IMG/VR virus record: IMGVR_UViG_3300012954_000095
Coordinates: 1-22,459 of that record
DNA: 22,459 nucleotides
Strand: one strand, 5' to 3'
Origin: a virus
Shown here: piece by piece, positions 1 to 8,600 of the stretch
Layout: each line of letters starts with the position of its first letter
Numbering within the stretch: the stretch's first letter is position 1
Notes under the pieces: model-generated
What the model saw: the letters and a program-made list of their open reading frames with translations, nothing else
The model's database searches: none
Told to the model about the DNA's origin: nothing
Position numbers and translations under genes: made by a program

Positions 1-353
1 ACGCCAGTATCACGCAAATAGTGAATACGAGGGTTTTGAAGATTATCGATAATAGGTGTGAGAACATCTAATCTATGTGAGTTGTTTAAGTTGCAATCAT
101 GATTACCGGTAATAAGTATCGTTTCTCTTAACTTTGCACATTCTGTCAAGAACCATGATATTTCTTTTACTAACTCTGGTGACATCTCAGTTTTAGCATG
201 AGCAATATCTCCAGCTATATAAATAACTGAATCTTCGATTTTATCTTCTTTTACTTGTTTTAAGAATTTTTTGAATACTCCTCTGTATTCTTTGTGTCTT
301 TGGAGATTACGAATATGTAAATCTGCCAAGTGGTAAACTTTATTTATTATCAT
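1..353 (-). CDS. SbcD/Mre11-like (T4 gp47-type) recombination nuclease subunit, N-terminal part
   Basis: This is a calcineurin-like metallophosphoesterase, cut by the window start after 117 codons. The translation shows the metal-binding series in order: DLH at residues 11-13, GDIAH at 48-52 and GNHD near 82-85. That order and spacing fit the SbcD/Mre11 family, including T4 gp47, which pairs with an SbcC/gp46 ATPase to process DNA ends in recombination and replication. The ATG at 353 lies inside the stop of the primase gene (ATGA overlap) and has AAAAGG just upstream, so the two proteins should be co-translated. No SbcC partner is visible; I would expect it further downstream, beyond position 1. 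A general phage phosphoesterase is the alternative, but the primase neighbour favours the recombination nuclease. Confidence 0.85.
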   Translation of the reverse strand, partial: MIINKVYHLADLHIRNLQRHKEYRGVFKKFLKQVKEDKIEDSVIYIAGDIAHAKTEMSPELVKEISWFLTECAKLRETILITGNHDCNLNNSHRLDVLTPIIDNLQNPRIHYLRDTG

Positions 354-1294
354 AAACCTTTTAATTTTTGTGATATTATATCACCGAAACCAGTCTCTTC
401 TGTTTCTTTAAGTTTTGAATTAATTTTAGAGAATCCCATATCAGATGCATCTTTATCTGATGGTTTAATGTTTTTGGTATTTATTCCTTGATTTTGGAAT
501 TGCATAGTATAATATAACGCCTGGTCTTGAGCATCTTTATCTAATAAAATATTAATACTCTTTACACCTTTTTTATATATAGTATCGTTTAAAGTTTTTG
601 GTATAAACTTACCAAGTAAAGGAATTGAATTTCTTTTAACTGCCATAGCATCAAAAATACCTTCTACTAATGTAATTGGTTCATCCCAATTTATTTGGTT
701 TTCGAACATGATAACATTTTTAGAAACTGGCGGATTTTTGTATTTAAACTTTTCCTCAGAAAATACAGACCTCGCGATGAAGTAATTGAGTCTGTTGTCT
801 CTATCATAAGAAGGAATAATAATACGATTGGCATAATGACCAGAATCACAATAACCGATATTATATCTTCTAATATCCTCGGTAGTGATGCCTCGTTGTT
901 TAGCATATTCCTTCACCTTTCTGAATAAGGGATTGATTTTTCCCTTTGGTTCTTTTAGTAGTGATTGAAACTCATTAGGTAACCTTAGTTCTACCTTTTC
1001 ATCTTCGGTATCTTTACTATAAACAACATAATCATCACCATAGATTTCGTATATTTTCTTTAATTTACGAGAATCTACATGAAGTCGTTTTAGTAACCTT
1101 TGTATCTTTCTACCCTTTGCATCACAAACCCAACAATGCCAGTATTGAGTTTTTAAGTTAATTTGTAACTTTTTCTTATGGTGATGACAAAATGGACAAT
1201 AGTGAGCTTGTTCATCATTTTTCATTGATGTACCAACTCCCAACACCTCATCTAATATTGTTATAACCTGTTGTTTATCGTGGTGTGCAAGCAT
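350..1294 (-). CDS. DnaG-type DNA primase (zinc finger plus TOPRIM)
   Basis: This protein should make RNA primers for phage DNA replication. At 314 aa it is a compact primase without a fused helicase. The N-terminus carries a four-cysteine zinc-binding site (C33, C36, C54, C57), the CHC2-type template-reading finger. A TOPRIM catalytic core follows: VEGIFDAMA with E211 and D215, then LLDKDA with D252 and D254. The segment at 155-196 with RIIIPSYD and FIARSV matches the linker seen in DnaG-like and marine phage primases. The ATG at 1294 follows TAGGT, a weak ribosome binding site. The stop overlaps the next gene start by 4 bp, so expression is coupled to the SbcD-like protein. The replicative helicase is not in this window. 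Domain content is clear; the exact family (DnaG versus T4 gp61-like) is less so. Confidence 0.88.
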   Translation of the reverse strand: MLAHHDKQQVITILDEVLGVGTSMKNDEQAHYCPFCHHHKKKLQINLKTQYWHCWVCDAKGRKIQRLLKRLHVDSRKLKKIYEIYGDDYVVYSKDTEDEKVELRLPNEFQSLLKEPKGKINPLFRKVKEYAKQRGITTEDIRRYNIGYCDSGHYANRIIIPSYDRDNRLNYFIARSVFSEEKFKYKNPPVSKNVIMFENQINWDEPITLVEGIFDAMAVKRNSIPLLGKFIPKTLNDTIYKKGVKSINILLDKDAQDQALYYTMQFQNQGINTKNIKPSDKDASDMGFSKINSKLKETEETGFGDIISQKLKGL

Positions 1295-1310
1295 AATTTA
1301 CCTATAAAAC

Positions 1311-1322
1311 AATGTAAATATA
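1311..1322 (-). promoter_or_regulatory. A/T element upstream of primase (degenerate copy)
   Basis: The sense strand reads TATATTTACATT, two mismatches from the TATATTTATATA element found in five other gaps. It sits 16 nt before the primase start, in the 39-bp gap after the GIY-YIG gene. It is the weakest member of the set and is included because of its position. A role as a promoter is inferred. Confidence 0.4.
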
Positions 1323-1333
1323 CGAAAAAAATA

Positions 1334-1801
1334 TTAAATATCCAAGTCTTTTCGAAAAAATTTACCTAAAATATTATCGTTGAGAGATAATTTATCCTCT
1401 AAAACCCTATTATTGAATAGTTCTTCTGTCTCATAATAAGTTAATGATTTTGGTGTTTTACAAAATCTTAATATTTTTAATTCTAAAGAATCGTTAATTT
1501 CATCCCTATTATCATCTAATTTTGCTACTTCGTTTTCATGAAACCATAGTTGTACTGATGGATTTGAAGAACGATAATCTAACCATTTAGATTCTTTTAC
1601 CACTTTTCTTTTTCGTTTATAACCTTTAAGTGGTGGTAAAGTTCTTTTTGCATATAAGGATTTTTTTCCTATATAATATTCACCTGTTTGGTGATTTGTT
1701 ATTTTGTAAATAAATCCGATAGTCCCCTCGGGCATATCAGAAATTTCTGTTATTGGTCTACCTTGGTATGTCCATCCCATAGTTAAAAATCTTGAAATCA
1801 T
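1334..1801 (-). CDS. GIY-YIG nuclease, Seg-like free-standing homing endonuclease
   Basis: The 155-aa protein contains a GIY-YIG variant: GFIYKIT at residues 29-35 and YYIGKK at 42-47. The segment SKWLDYRSSN (71-80), the glutamates in TYYETEELF (121-129) and NDNILGKFF (141-149) match the layout of phage Seg-like GIY-YIG nucleases. These usually cut DNA of competing phages and promote their own spread. The start at 1801 has AAGGA 11 nt upstream. It lies 44 bp inside the sulfotransferase gene; the alternative ATG at 1780 would shorten the overlap to 23 bp but has no better ribosome binding site. No separate DNA-binding domain is evident apart from the Lys/Arg-rich stretch at 59-70. The family call is firm; homing activity is inferred. 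Confidence 0.8.
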   Translation of the reverse strand: MISRFLTMGWTYQGRPITEISDMPEGTIGFIYKITNHQTGEYYIGKKSLYAKRTLPPLKGYKRKRKVVKESKWLDYRSSNPSVQLWFHENEVAKLDDNRDEINDSLELKILRFCKTPKSLTYYETEELFNNRVLEDKLSLNDNILGKFFRKDLDI

Positions 1802-2336
1802 TGTAATATGTTTCCTTCACAAAATCCTGCGCCCATCTATTATTCTTATACATTGATAAATAATATTTATTTTGATTTAATAATGGATGTGCATCATAAA
1901 TAGGATTTCTATTTAAATGTTCAAGATTACCTTGAACTTTTATTTTGCTCGAAACTACTTGAAAATCTTCTTTTAAGTTTTCATATTTTCCTATAAAGTT
2001 TACCTTTTTGTTTTCAGTTTTACCTTCATTTATATAATAAGTTTGTGGTAAAAACCAAGTATCATCTAAGTTAATATTTTGGATAAATTCTTTCAAATCT
2101 GGTGAGTACTTATTTTTTCTAATTCCATGTTTCCATGCGGATAAAAATCTTGTATATGGATTTCTTACAAATGTAAATGTAAATAAATCATTTGATGGTA
2201 ATAACCTTATAGAATCGTGTGAAGTTAGAAACTCAGTATTTTTATCAGATTCTAATACTTTGTTAATAGATGTACCACCAGTTTTTGGGATATGGATAAA
2301 TGCCCAATTACTAGAAAGATTGTAGAGTAAACTCAA
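1758..2336 (-). CDS. Sulfotransferase family protein
   Basis: The 192-aa protein has both PAPS-binding signatures of the sulfotransferases. The 5'-phosphosulfate loop HIPKTGGTS is at residues 15-23. The 3'-phosphate motif FVRNPYTRFLSAW is at 56-68, with the expected Arg58 and Ser66. FIGKYENL at 114-121 and the FKIFNY end are typical of the Sulfotransfer_2 type. It should move sulfate from PAPS to a hydroxyl, probably on a sugar; the acceptor cannot be read from sequence. The start is odd. There is no ATG before the PAPS loop, and the best candidate is TTG at 2336, preceded in frame by TAA and CAT with no clear ribosome binding site. Translation therefore probably depends on reinitiation after the 60-aa gene. 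The end overlaps the GIY-YIG gene by 44 bp. The role may be to alter host or virion surface glycans. Confidence 0.82.
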   Translation of the reverse strand: MSLLYNLSSNWAFIHIPKTGGTSINKVLESDKNTEFLTSHDSIRLLPSNDLFTFTFVRNPYTRFLSAWKHGIRKNKYSPDLKEFIQNINLDDTWFLPQTYYINEGKTENKKVNFIGKYENLKEDFQVVSSKIKVQGNLEHLNRNPIYDAHPLLNQNKYYLSMYKNNRWAQDFVKETYYNDFKIFNYGMDIPR

Positions 2337-2339
2337 ATG

Positions 2340-2522
2340 TTAATATTTTACATTATCAGAATATCTGTTCTGATTTAATTTTCCACCTCTTGCATTTGCA
2401 AGTGCCTTTTCGTCTTTATGAAGTTTATTTCCTTCATCTGCAGATATAGGAGTTTTATCCTTGTTAGATTTACCTAACTTGGAAAATTCTGATTTGTTGT
2501 ATAAGTCTTGTATTGAAGCCAT
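2340..2522 (-). CDS. Small lysine-rich hypothetical protein (60 aa)
   Basis: I do not recognise this family. The product is short, hydrophilic and rich in Lys, Asn, Asp and Ser. It has no membrane segment, signal peptide or cysteine, and looks largely disordered. It is likely a real gene because its ATG at 2522 has one of the best ribosome binding sites in the window (AAAGGAG, 8 nt spacing) and a copy of the shared A/T element just upstream. It leads the patch containing the sulfotransferase, whose TTG start is only 3 bp after this stop and in the same frame. A virion or head-associated small protein is possible but unproven. Confidence 0.6.
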   Translation of the reverse strand: MASIQDLYNKSEFSKLGKSNKDKTPISADEGNKLHKDEKALANARGGKLNQNRYSDNVKY

Positions 2523-2541
2523 AATTAGTTCTCCTTTGTAT

Positions 2542-2553
2542 TATATAAATATA
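2542..2553 (-). promoter_or_regulatory. A/T element TATATTTATATA upstream of the 60-aa gene
   Basis: This is an exact copy of the 12-mer on the sense strand, 19 nt before the ATG at 2522 and just upstream of an AAAGGAG ribosome binding site. It occupies most of the 33-bp gap. A promoter role is inferred from recurrence in every gap over 30 bp. Confidence 0.55.
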
Positions 2554-2555
2554 GA

Positions 2556-3650
2556 TTATGTATCGAAACGAACAATAAAGTTCACATCGTAATCTGGTAA
2601 ATTTTTAATTGGTTTTGGTAATTTTGCAACAGCAACCATATTGTTATCTTTATCGTATAAACCAATAGTTGTGATATATGGTGCTAAATATGAACCAGTT
2701 GGGTCTACTGAAGATGAATCAAAATAATCATCCCACGAACCACTTACTGCTGCATTAACTGTACTTTCATAAGTACTTTTTCTTGTAATATCTCTTACTT
2801 CTCTGATTTTTTTAGTTCCAGCTGGGAATGCGTTATTAACTGCAGTAGTTGTAAAATCATAGGAACCACTTAGAACTACATCAACTGCAGATGGGTTTTG
2901 TGAATAATTAAATTGTCCTTCATTCACACTAACCAATACTTCAGTCTCATGTATAGTTTTAGTACTTTTATATTTTAACAAATAGTTATTTCCTATACCA
3001 GCATTTTGTGTAAATACAAATAAACCATCCGAATAAAATACATTACCATAAGCAACTTTATCGATTGATAAACCACCAACTTCAATATCAGTTGTTGTTG
3101 TTAATGTGCCGTTTTCAAAATCAACAACTCCAAAAATAATTGAATCTGAATCGGCTCCAAATGATAATATTGTTGCACCTGTATCTAAATCTAAATCATC
3201 AATTGTTAATGTAAATGTTTCTCCGTCATTATCTTCGATTACTAATTCTGCAGCATGAAAATCTAATGATACAAGTGTATATAAAGGAGTAGTAGATGTT
3301 AATAAAGAATTTCCATCATCAACGAAAGATACAGAATTATCTAAATCAGTAAATTCAATCGAATTGGGTTTTATTTGTTCACCATACTTTTCTTGTGGTA
3401 AAGAAATAATTTGTATTGTATTAGCTCTTGTTCTCTCTGAACCTAGGTTCGCTATATTAGAAGTTCTTCCATAAAAAGTAAAAACATTTGCATCTGCATT
3501 ATAATATTTACTTAATATCGATTTATACTTTGATTTATTGTTTGATATCGAAGCAGATTCTATTGGATATGCACCATTATCAACAGTAAACTCTTTGTAA
3601 ACACTAAAAGAGCGTTTGGTAATATTCGATTTTGGTATTGTTTTTAACAT
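2556..3650 (-). CDS. Probable phage tail or fibre-associated structural protein (364 aa), paralogue of the 401-aa neighbour
   Basis: No enzyme motif is visible. The protein is acidic and rich in Ser, Thr, Asn and beta-prone stretches, as in virion proteins. The C-terminal end shares a clear pattern with the 401-aa protein encoded upstream. TTIGLYDKDNNMVAVAKL here matches TTVGLFNTSNEMIAVAKT there, and both end in a short basic/acidic strand. FNYSQNPS here matches FNYSNNPS there. The segment GNVFYSDGLFVFTQN near residues 202-216 resembles a motif I associate with uncharacterised marine phage structural proteins. The ATG at 3650 has GAGGAA 8 nt upstream. The gene lies between a terminator plus A/T element on one side and the accessory patch on the other, so it may be transcribed separately from the 401-aa gene. 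Structural role: likely; exact part of the virion: unknown. Confidence 0.65.
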   Translation of the reverse strand: MLKTIPKSNITKRSFSVYKEFTVDNGAYPIESASISNNKSKYKSILSKYYNADANVFTFYGRTSNIANLGSERTRANTIQIISLPQEKYGEQIKPNSIEFTDLDNSVSFVDDGNSLLTSTTPLYTLVSLDFHAAELVIEDNDGETFTLTIDDLDLDTGATILSFGADSDSIIFGVVDFENGTLTTTTDIEVGGLSIDKVAYGNVFYSDGLFVFTQNAGIGNNYLLKYKSTKTIHETEVLVSVNEGQFNYSQNPSAVDVVLSGSYDFTTTAVNNAFPAGTKKIREVRDITRKSTYESTVNAAVSGSWDDYFDSSSVDPTGSYLAPYITTIGLYDKDNNMVAVAKLPKPIKNLPDYDVNFIVRFDT

Positions 3651-3663
3651 AGTGTAATTCCTC

Positions 3664-3675
3664 TATATAAATATA
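3664..3675 (-). promoter_or_regulatory. A/T element TATATTTATATA between terminator and 364-aa gene
   Basis: This exact sense-strand copy is only 13 nt from the ATG at 3650 and directly abuts the GAGGAA ribosome binding site. It follows the rho-independent terminator, which is where a fresh promoter would be expected. The very short spacing is awkward: a start 6-7 nt after a -10 box would remove the ribosome binding site from the message. The active part may therefore be the upstream half, or the element may act differently. Confidence 0.5.
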
Positions 3676-3680
3676 TGGAA

Positions 3681-3710
3681 ATAAAAAACCCCATTCACGA
3701 TGGGGTTTGT
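3681..3710 (-). terminator. Rho-independent terminator after the 401-aa gene
   Basis: On the minus strand, AAACCCCAT, a 5-nt loop and ATGGGGTTT form a perfect 9-bp stem (plus-strand arms 3686-3694 and 3700-3708). The stem runs into a stretch of six T followed by ATTT. It lies 27 nt after the 401-aa stop. It is the only strong intrinsic terminator I can see, so it probably marks the end of the long baseplate/tail transcript. Confidence 0.85.
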
Positions 3711-3735
3711 TATGTTTGAAATGTGTACCTACGGT

Positions 3736-4941
3736 TTAGAAATCAAGTTTTACTTTGATTAATACTTCTTTATCAAATGATTTTGGAATTGGTTGTGATG
3801 TTTTAGCCACAGCAATCATTTCATTTGAGGTATTAAATAAACCAACAGTTGTAATAAATGTTCTTGGGTCAGTTTCAAAAGTTGATTCTGCAAATGAACC
3901 ATCTGAACCAGTTACAAATGATGGGTTATTTGAATAGTTAAATTCTCTGTTAGTAGCTCTTACAAAATAGTGAGATGTAGAAACATTTTCTGTTCTTCTT
4001 GCTTCGAAGTCAGCACCTAATTTAATAGATTCAACTAATCTTAATTGATTCTTTGTACTTGCATTTGTTACTAAACTTCCTGCTAAATCTCTACCATGTA
4101 CACTTCCAAGTGAACTTGAAAGAGCAGTTGGGTTAAGTACTATTAATCCTTGGTCAGGATAGAACAATCCAAATCCTTCTCCATTTACACCATAGTTTGT
4201 ATTGATTGTTGCAGCGTTCTCTGTACCTAAGTTAAGTGAACCACTTACAACATTAAATACTCTACCTGCTTTTCCAACTGTATCATCAAATTTCTTTCCA
4301 CTATCATCAATCAATGTAGTTGAACCTAATGAACCACTTAATGTAAGTGACCAGTTTCCAGCATCCATTTTTTCTTTATATCTTCCTCTTGCAACATTGA
4401 TTACATAGATGGCATCTGAATCATGTGTTCCTGCTGTTGATGAAGATACAAATGTAAATTGGCTATCATCTGTTTCTAATAAAATTTGTTTATATTGTGC
4501 ATAAGTTGCTTTTGTTTCTAAAGTGGATGTATCATCACCAGATAATGCTGGTGAACCTAAACCTGTTCTATTTCCATATGCAACTGAAAATTGTATGGAT
4601 GAAGTTGCTGCAGTGTCATAAACATTATAATAATATTTACCACTTGTTGCGGCTACTTGAGCAGATGATGTAAAGAAAGTTGTTAAACTTCCAGTATCTC
4701 CACTCCATAGACCAGTAGTTACTACTTCTACTTTACCTGTGATTTGGTCAAACTCACCAAAACTTTTGTAGATACCATTTGATATCTGACCTCCTGTGCT
4801 ACCTAATTTATCACCACCACTTAAGTACTGGTTGATAATCTGTGTTAATTGTTCAGAAGTATAGTTACCTTGGTTTTCCGATAGGTAAGTAGCTAATTCT
4901 TGAGATAAATTTACTCCTGCTTGTCCTTGTATTGTTGCCAT
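3736..4941 (-). CDS. Probable phage tail or fibre-associated structural protein (401 aa)
   Basis: The family is not assigned to a named function. The N-terminus (1-45) is a polar helical stretch with ATYLSENQGNYTSEQLTQII. The rest is Ser/Thr/Gly-rich and beta-prone, with repeated SGS and GSL turns, as is common in fibre and adhesin proteins. FNYSNNPS and the C-terminal TTVGLFNTSNEMIAVAK pattern are shared with the 364-aa protein, so the two are probably diverged copies. The ATG at 4941 has AGGAAA about 9 nt upstream and lies 17 bp from the previous stop. The gene ends a run of tail genes and is followed by a strong terminator. No cysteine, signal peptide or membrane span is seen. It may attach to the baseplate or form part of a fibre. 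Confidence 0.68.
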   Translation of the reverse strand: MATIQGQAGVNLSQELATYLSENQGNYTSEQLTQIINQYLSGGDKLGSTGGQISNGIYKSFGEFDQITGKVEVVTTGLWSGDTGSLTTFFTSSAQVAATSGKYYYNVYDTAATSSIQFSVAYGNRTGLGSPALSGDDTSTLETKATYAQYKQILLETDDSQFTFVSSSTAGTHDSDAIYVINVARGRYKEKMDAGNWSLTLSGSLGSTTLIDDSGKKFDDTVGKAGRVFNVVSGSLNLGTENAATINTNYGVNGEGFGLFYPDQGLIVLNPTALSSSLGSVHGRDLAGSLVTNASTKNQLRLVESIKLGADFEARRTENVSTSHYFVRATNREFNYSNNPSFVTGSDGSFAESTFETDPRTFITTVGLFNTSNEMIAVAKTSQPIPKSFDKEVLIKVKLDF

Positions 4942-4958
4942 CTTATTATTTTCCTATA

Positions 4959-5588
4959 TTAACTTGGTTGTACATAAGTAACTGTTACTGGTATTGATTG
5001 TGAACCTCCAGTCTCATTACCATATACAGTAATAGTTGTTTTAATTGTTGTTGTAATATTCGGATTAGGAATAAATACAAATGTTAAACCTGTCTCAACA
5101 GCAGCAGTTGTAGTAATTTCATCACCTAAGAATGAAGGTACAGTTCCTGCTCCACTTGATATTCCACTTCCAACAATCGAACCTGCGTTCTTATTAGAAA
5201 GAATTACAGTATATCCACTTTGTGTATTACCACTTGGTGAAGTTGTTGGTGAAAGTTGTACTTGTCCTGAATTTTGGTTGACTGATATTGAAGGGACACC
5301 AAACTCAACTTTAGGAATTTTAGTAGTACCTTTTGGTAAGGTAACTAACTTATATTTTAAAACTTGAGTTTCATCAGGAGATGCTTCAGTAATTGGTATT
5401 GCCTTAATTGCTGAATCATAATATGCACTTCCTTTTGGATGTGCTGGTTCATAAAGGGTATAATCTACTTCGTCATCACCCAAAGCGAACTTTGTGATGT
5501 TTAAACCTTGTCCAGCTGCTAACTTCTCTCTACCCTTCTTAGTAAGAATCGCATCTACTGTGATTTCGGTGTTATCTAAATAAGCCAT
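4959..5588 (-). CDS. Conserved phage structural protein of unknown function (209 aa)
   Basis: The first 65 residues (ITVDAILTKKGREKLAAG near 9-26, then FALGDDEVDYTLYEP) are a conserved start I associate with uncharacterised virion proteins of marine phages. The pattern suggests a baseplate- or tail-joining domain. Residues from about 100 onward are Thr/Ser/Gly-rich and beta-prone, ending in a likely Ig-like strand pattern (ITVYGN...IPVTVTYV). No catalytic motif is seen. The ATG at 5588 has AAGGA 10 nt upstream, and the preceding 69-bp gap holds an exact A/T element, so this gene may start its own transcript. That transcript would include the 401-aa gene and stop at the terminator at 3681-3710. 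Confidence 0.65.
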   Translation of the reverse strand: MAYLDNTEITVDAILTKKGREKLAAGQGLNITKFALGDDEVDYTLYEPAHPKGSAYYDSAIKAIPITEASPDETQVLKYKLVTLPKGTTKIPKVEFGVPSISVNQNSGQVQLSPTTSPSGNTQSGYTVILSNKNAGSIVGSGISSGAGTVPSFLGDEITTTAAVETGLTFVFIPNPNITTTIKTTITVYGNETGGSQSIPVTVTYVQPS

Positions 5589-5617
5589 AATTTAAATTCC
5601 TTGTTAATGTTATTCAA

Positions 5618-5629
5618 TATATAAATATA
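5618..5629 (-). promoter_or_regulatory. A/T element TATATTTATATA upstream of the 209-aa gene
   Basis: This exact sense-strand copy is 29 nt before the ATG at 5588, the most promoter-like spacing of the set because the AAGGA site stays inside the message. The 69-bp gap holds nothing else I can identify. Confidence 0.6.
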
Positions 5630-5657
5630 ACTATTTTAAAAATTAGTTAAATTACTT

Positions 5658-8600
5658 TTAATCTACTTCTAAAATTGGTTCACCACTACCTCTACCCGCA
5701 TCTGATACTCTAAGAGTATTTGGATTAGTTGTAAATGTTTGAACTGGTGCACCACCATCTAAAGTAGTTGATTGTGTTTGTTTAGAGCCATTAAAAAATG
5801 AGTTCTCTAAACCAGTTGTTAAATCTGTTGTGTTTCTATAATGTGTTGGGAAATATCCATCTAATGGAGTTACAGTAACTATATCTCCACCACTTGGTGT
5901 CGATGATTCTAATCCATTAGAACCTGTCCATGGTAATATAGATACCTTATGTCTAAATTTAGTAACTGTTTCAACTTCCCTACCCAATGAAGAATCATTT
6001 GGATTAATATTTTTTGGTATATCTTCTGTAAAAGATTGTTTTAGTAAAAATACTTTTACTCTATCTTTTACGATATTATTGTTAAATAATCTTGTTCTCA
6101 GTACAGTTCCATCTTTTCCATATAAACCAAATCCTGCTACTGATAGTGAATCAGGTTCCATTCCAACTGATTGATATTGAGTAGATTCAAATTGTCCTTG
6201 TACTGAACCAGTCACTTGAGCATCAACTCTTATAGAAATACCACCCATATCGGAACCTGAATTTCTTGTTATTGTTCCTTCTAATGTTGTATTATCAGTA
6301 TTTGTTATAGTACCTGCAAAATCTGATTTTGTACCTGTTAAAACTGTATTTGATTCTGCATCTACAATACCTGAATATTGTGGGTTATCTCCTTCAAGAG
6401 TTATTTCTTGAGATGCAGTTAATAATGCATTATATTGTGGGTTTGTAGAAATAACATTTACATCTTGTTCTACATCTATTGATGAAGTAAGTGAACTAAG
6501 TGTACCACTTGGTTTTGTCCATTTAGTTTTACTTCTTTCTAATACATGGGGTTCAATTAATAATCCACTTGAAACTTTTGCTCTTGCAGGTACAAGTGAT
6601 TCTAAAGTTTTGAAAAGTGATTTATCAATATATCTTACTAATTGAATATATTCGTGTAAATTTAAAGTATATCTACTAAAATAATAATTTCTTAATGTTT
6701 TTAAATCAGTATATTCATCTGAGTATTCATCTGCGGGATTACCGATATAATTGTCAATATTAAAATCACCTAAACTTTTTACGATATCTAAGTTAATTTC
6801 TTTTATTGGAGAAAAGAATAAACCTAATCTGTTTGAATCAACTGGTGATTGGTCAAATGATTTTTTGGTTGCTCTTTGTCTATATGATAAATCAATTAAT
6901 TTTGTTTGAGTTTCAAATCTTACTTTATTAGCAAAATTAAATCCTGTTGAAGGTACATTTGCCGTTACATCTCTATCATATGGAATGTATTGATAAGGAT
7001 AAGTTGTATTATTATCAAAATTACTTGCTGTTGAAAATGCCGAATATGTTGATGTTACTGCAACATTTTTGATTGCTGTATCTCCACTTGAATGTCTATT
7101 CTTTGGATATTCAAAATCATTTCTAAAGAATAAATCATGAGTAGAAGCAGATATGTGGTTACCATCAATTGCTTCAGGCATTAATGTATGGTTTTCTATT
7201 CTTGATTGAGATAATGGTGTTCTCCATAATCTAAATTCATCAACTGAACCTACAAATGTTTTACCTAAATGTAATTCACTACCACTTGTCCAAGCTTTGG
7301 TTGTAGCAGTTAAAGATGAACTTGTCTCACTTCTAATTCTTCCTTGGAATCCCTCTTTTACAAAAACTTCAAATGTATCTGTACTACCACTTGTTCTGTT
7401 AACAACAATATGTGTGTACTCATCATTAAATAATGGTATTGTTTCTGTACTCGCTGAATCTGGCCCAACTGTAAGTTGTACTTTTGCAAGTGAACCAGTA
7501 TCTTTTAAAATATCTAATGATAAATTTGAACCACTTAAAATTTGATGGTCTTGTCTATTTTCTGTGTTTAATCTTATTTCAATAGAATTAGGCCAATCGT
7601 TACTTAAACCACTATCATATTGTTTCCATGGTACTATAATTGAACTTCCACTTACTAATTCTATAGCCGCAGTTCTATCTTCAAAAGTAAACTGTGTAGT
7701 ACCTGTTTGAGTTGGGTCTTTTGGCCCACCAAATTCCATTATTGTTAATAAAGAATTAGGTACTCCATAACAACTCATGGCAGCATGTAGTGCTCTTTTA
7801 GTTCCTTTGTGTTTATTCAGATATGGTAAATTATTTAATAATCTTCTCCAAATTTGATGTTGTCTATCTTTTGGTGTCAATACTGATTTTTGACTTCCAT
7901 CTCCTCTTGTCTCTTTTTCTTTGTTCCAATATCCAAATGCATATTCCCAAAGTAATTGACTTTCAGCACCTGAATCTGCATTAAATCCAAATGATTCCAA
8001 TAAATGATAAACTAAATCATCTTTTAAACCAACATCATATTTGTGTTCTAATTTTTTAGAACGAGATATTCCTTTAATATGTGTATGTAAAATATCAAAA
8101 TGTTGACCAATCATATCGAAGAACAATGTAAACTCATCGTTCTTGTCATCCAATTTTATATACTCTGGTAAATTAAATGATAATCTTGATGGATTATGAG
8201 AATCATAATATTGAGATGAAGAAACAATACTTTCATACCAACCTGATACAGATAAATCATTTGAAGCTGATAGTTCGTTTAATCCTGCACCAGGATATGT
8301 TAAAGAACCAGTTTCATTGTATAGATACTTTTCAAAAGAATCAAATCCTTTTTTAACATCATTAATTTGTTTTTGTAATTTAGTTTTTTGATTTGATAAA
8401 GAAACAGTAGAAACTTTTGTATCAATTTCATCTATTTTACTATTATACGATTCTATTAATTTAACTTTATAGAAAAAGTTTTCACTTCTTTCTTCTGCAG
8501 ATGAATATTTTACAAACTCTTCCCAATTGTAAACCTCATCACCATATGGTAAAACTAAATTAGCAGAACCACTATATTCTTCAAATAATTTTTCTTTTCT

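Noticed and set aside
215-226. TATATAAATAAC string as another copy of the A/T element
   Set aside because: It lies inside the SbcD-like coding region and encodes conserved residues before the GD motif; it lacks the TAAATAT core and no gene start follows.
691-928. Minus- and plus-strand frames (71 and 77 codons) inside the primase gene
   Set aside because: They overlap the TOPRIM and linker coding region of a clear primase and show no motif of their own.
3755-4408. Plus-strand open frames of 60 and 68 codons opposite the 401-aa gene
   Set aside because: They are antisense shadows with no recognisable motif and no start signal.
5589-5657. Possible small gene or terminator in the 69-bp gap before the 209-aa gene
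   Set aside because: No stable G/C stem or open frame with a ribosome binding site is present; only the A/T element and the AAGGA site are supported.
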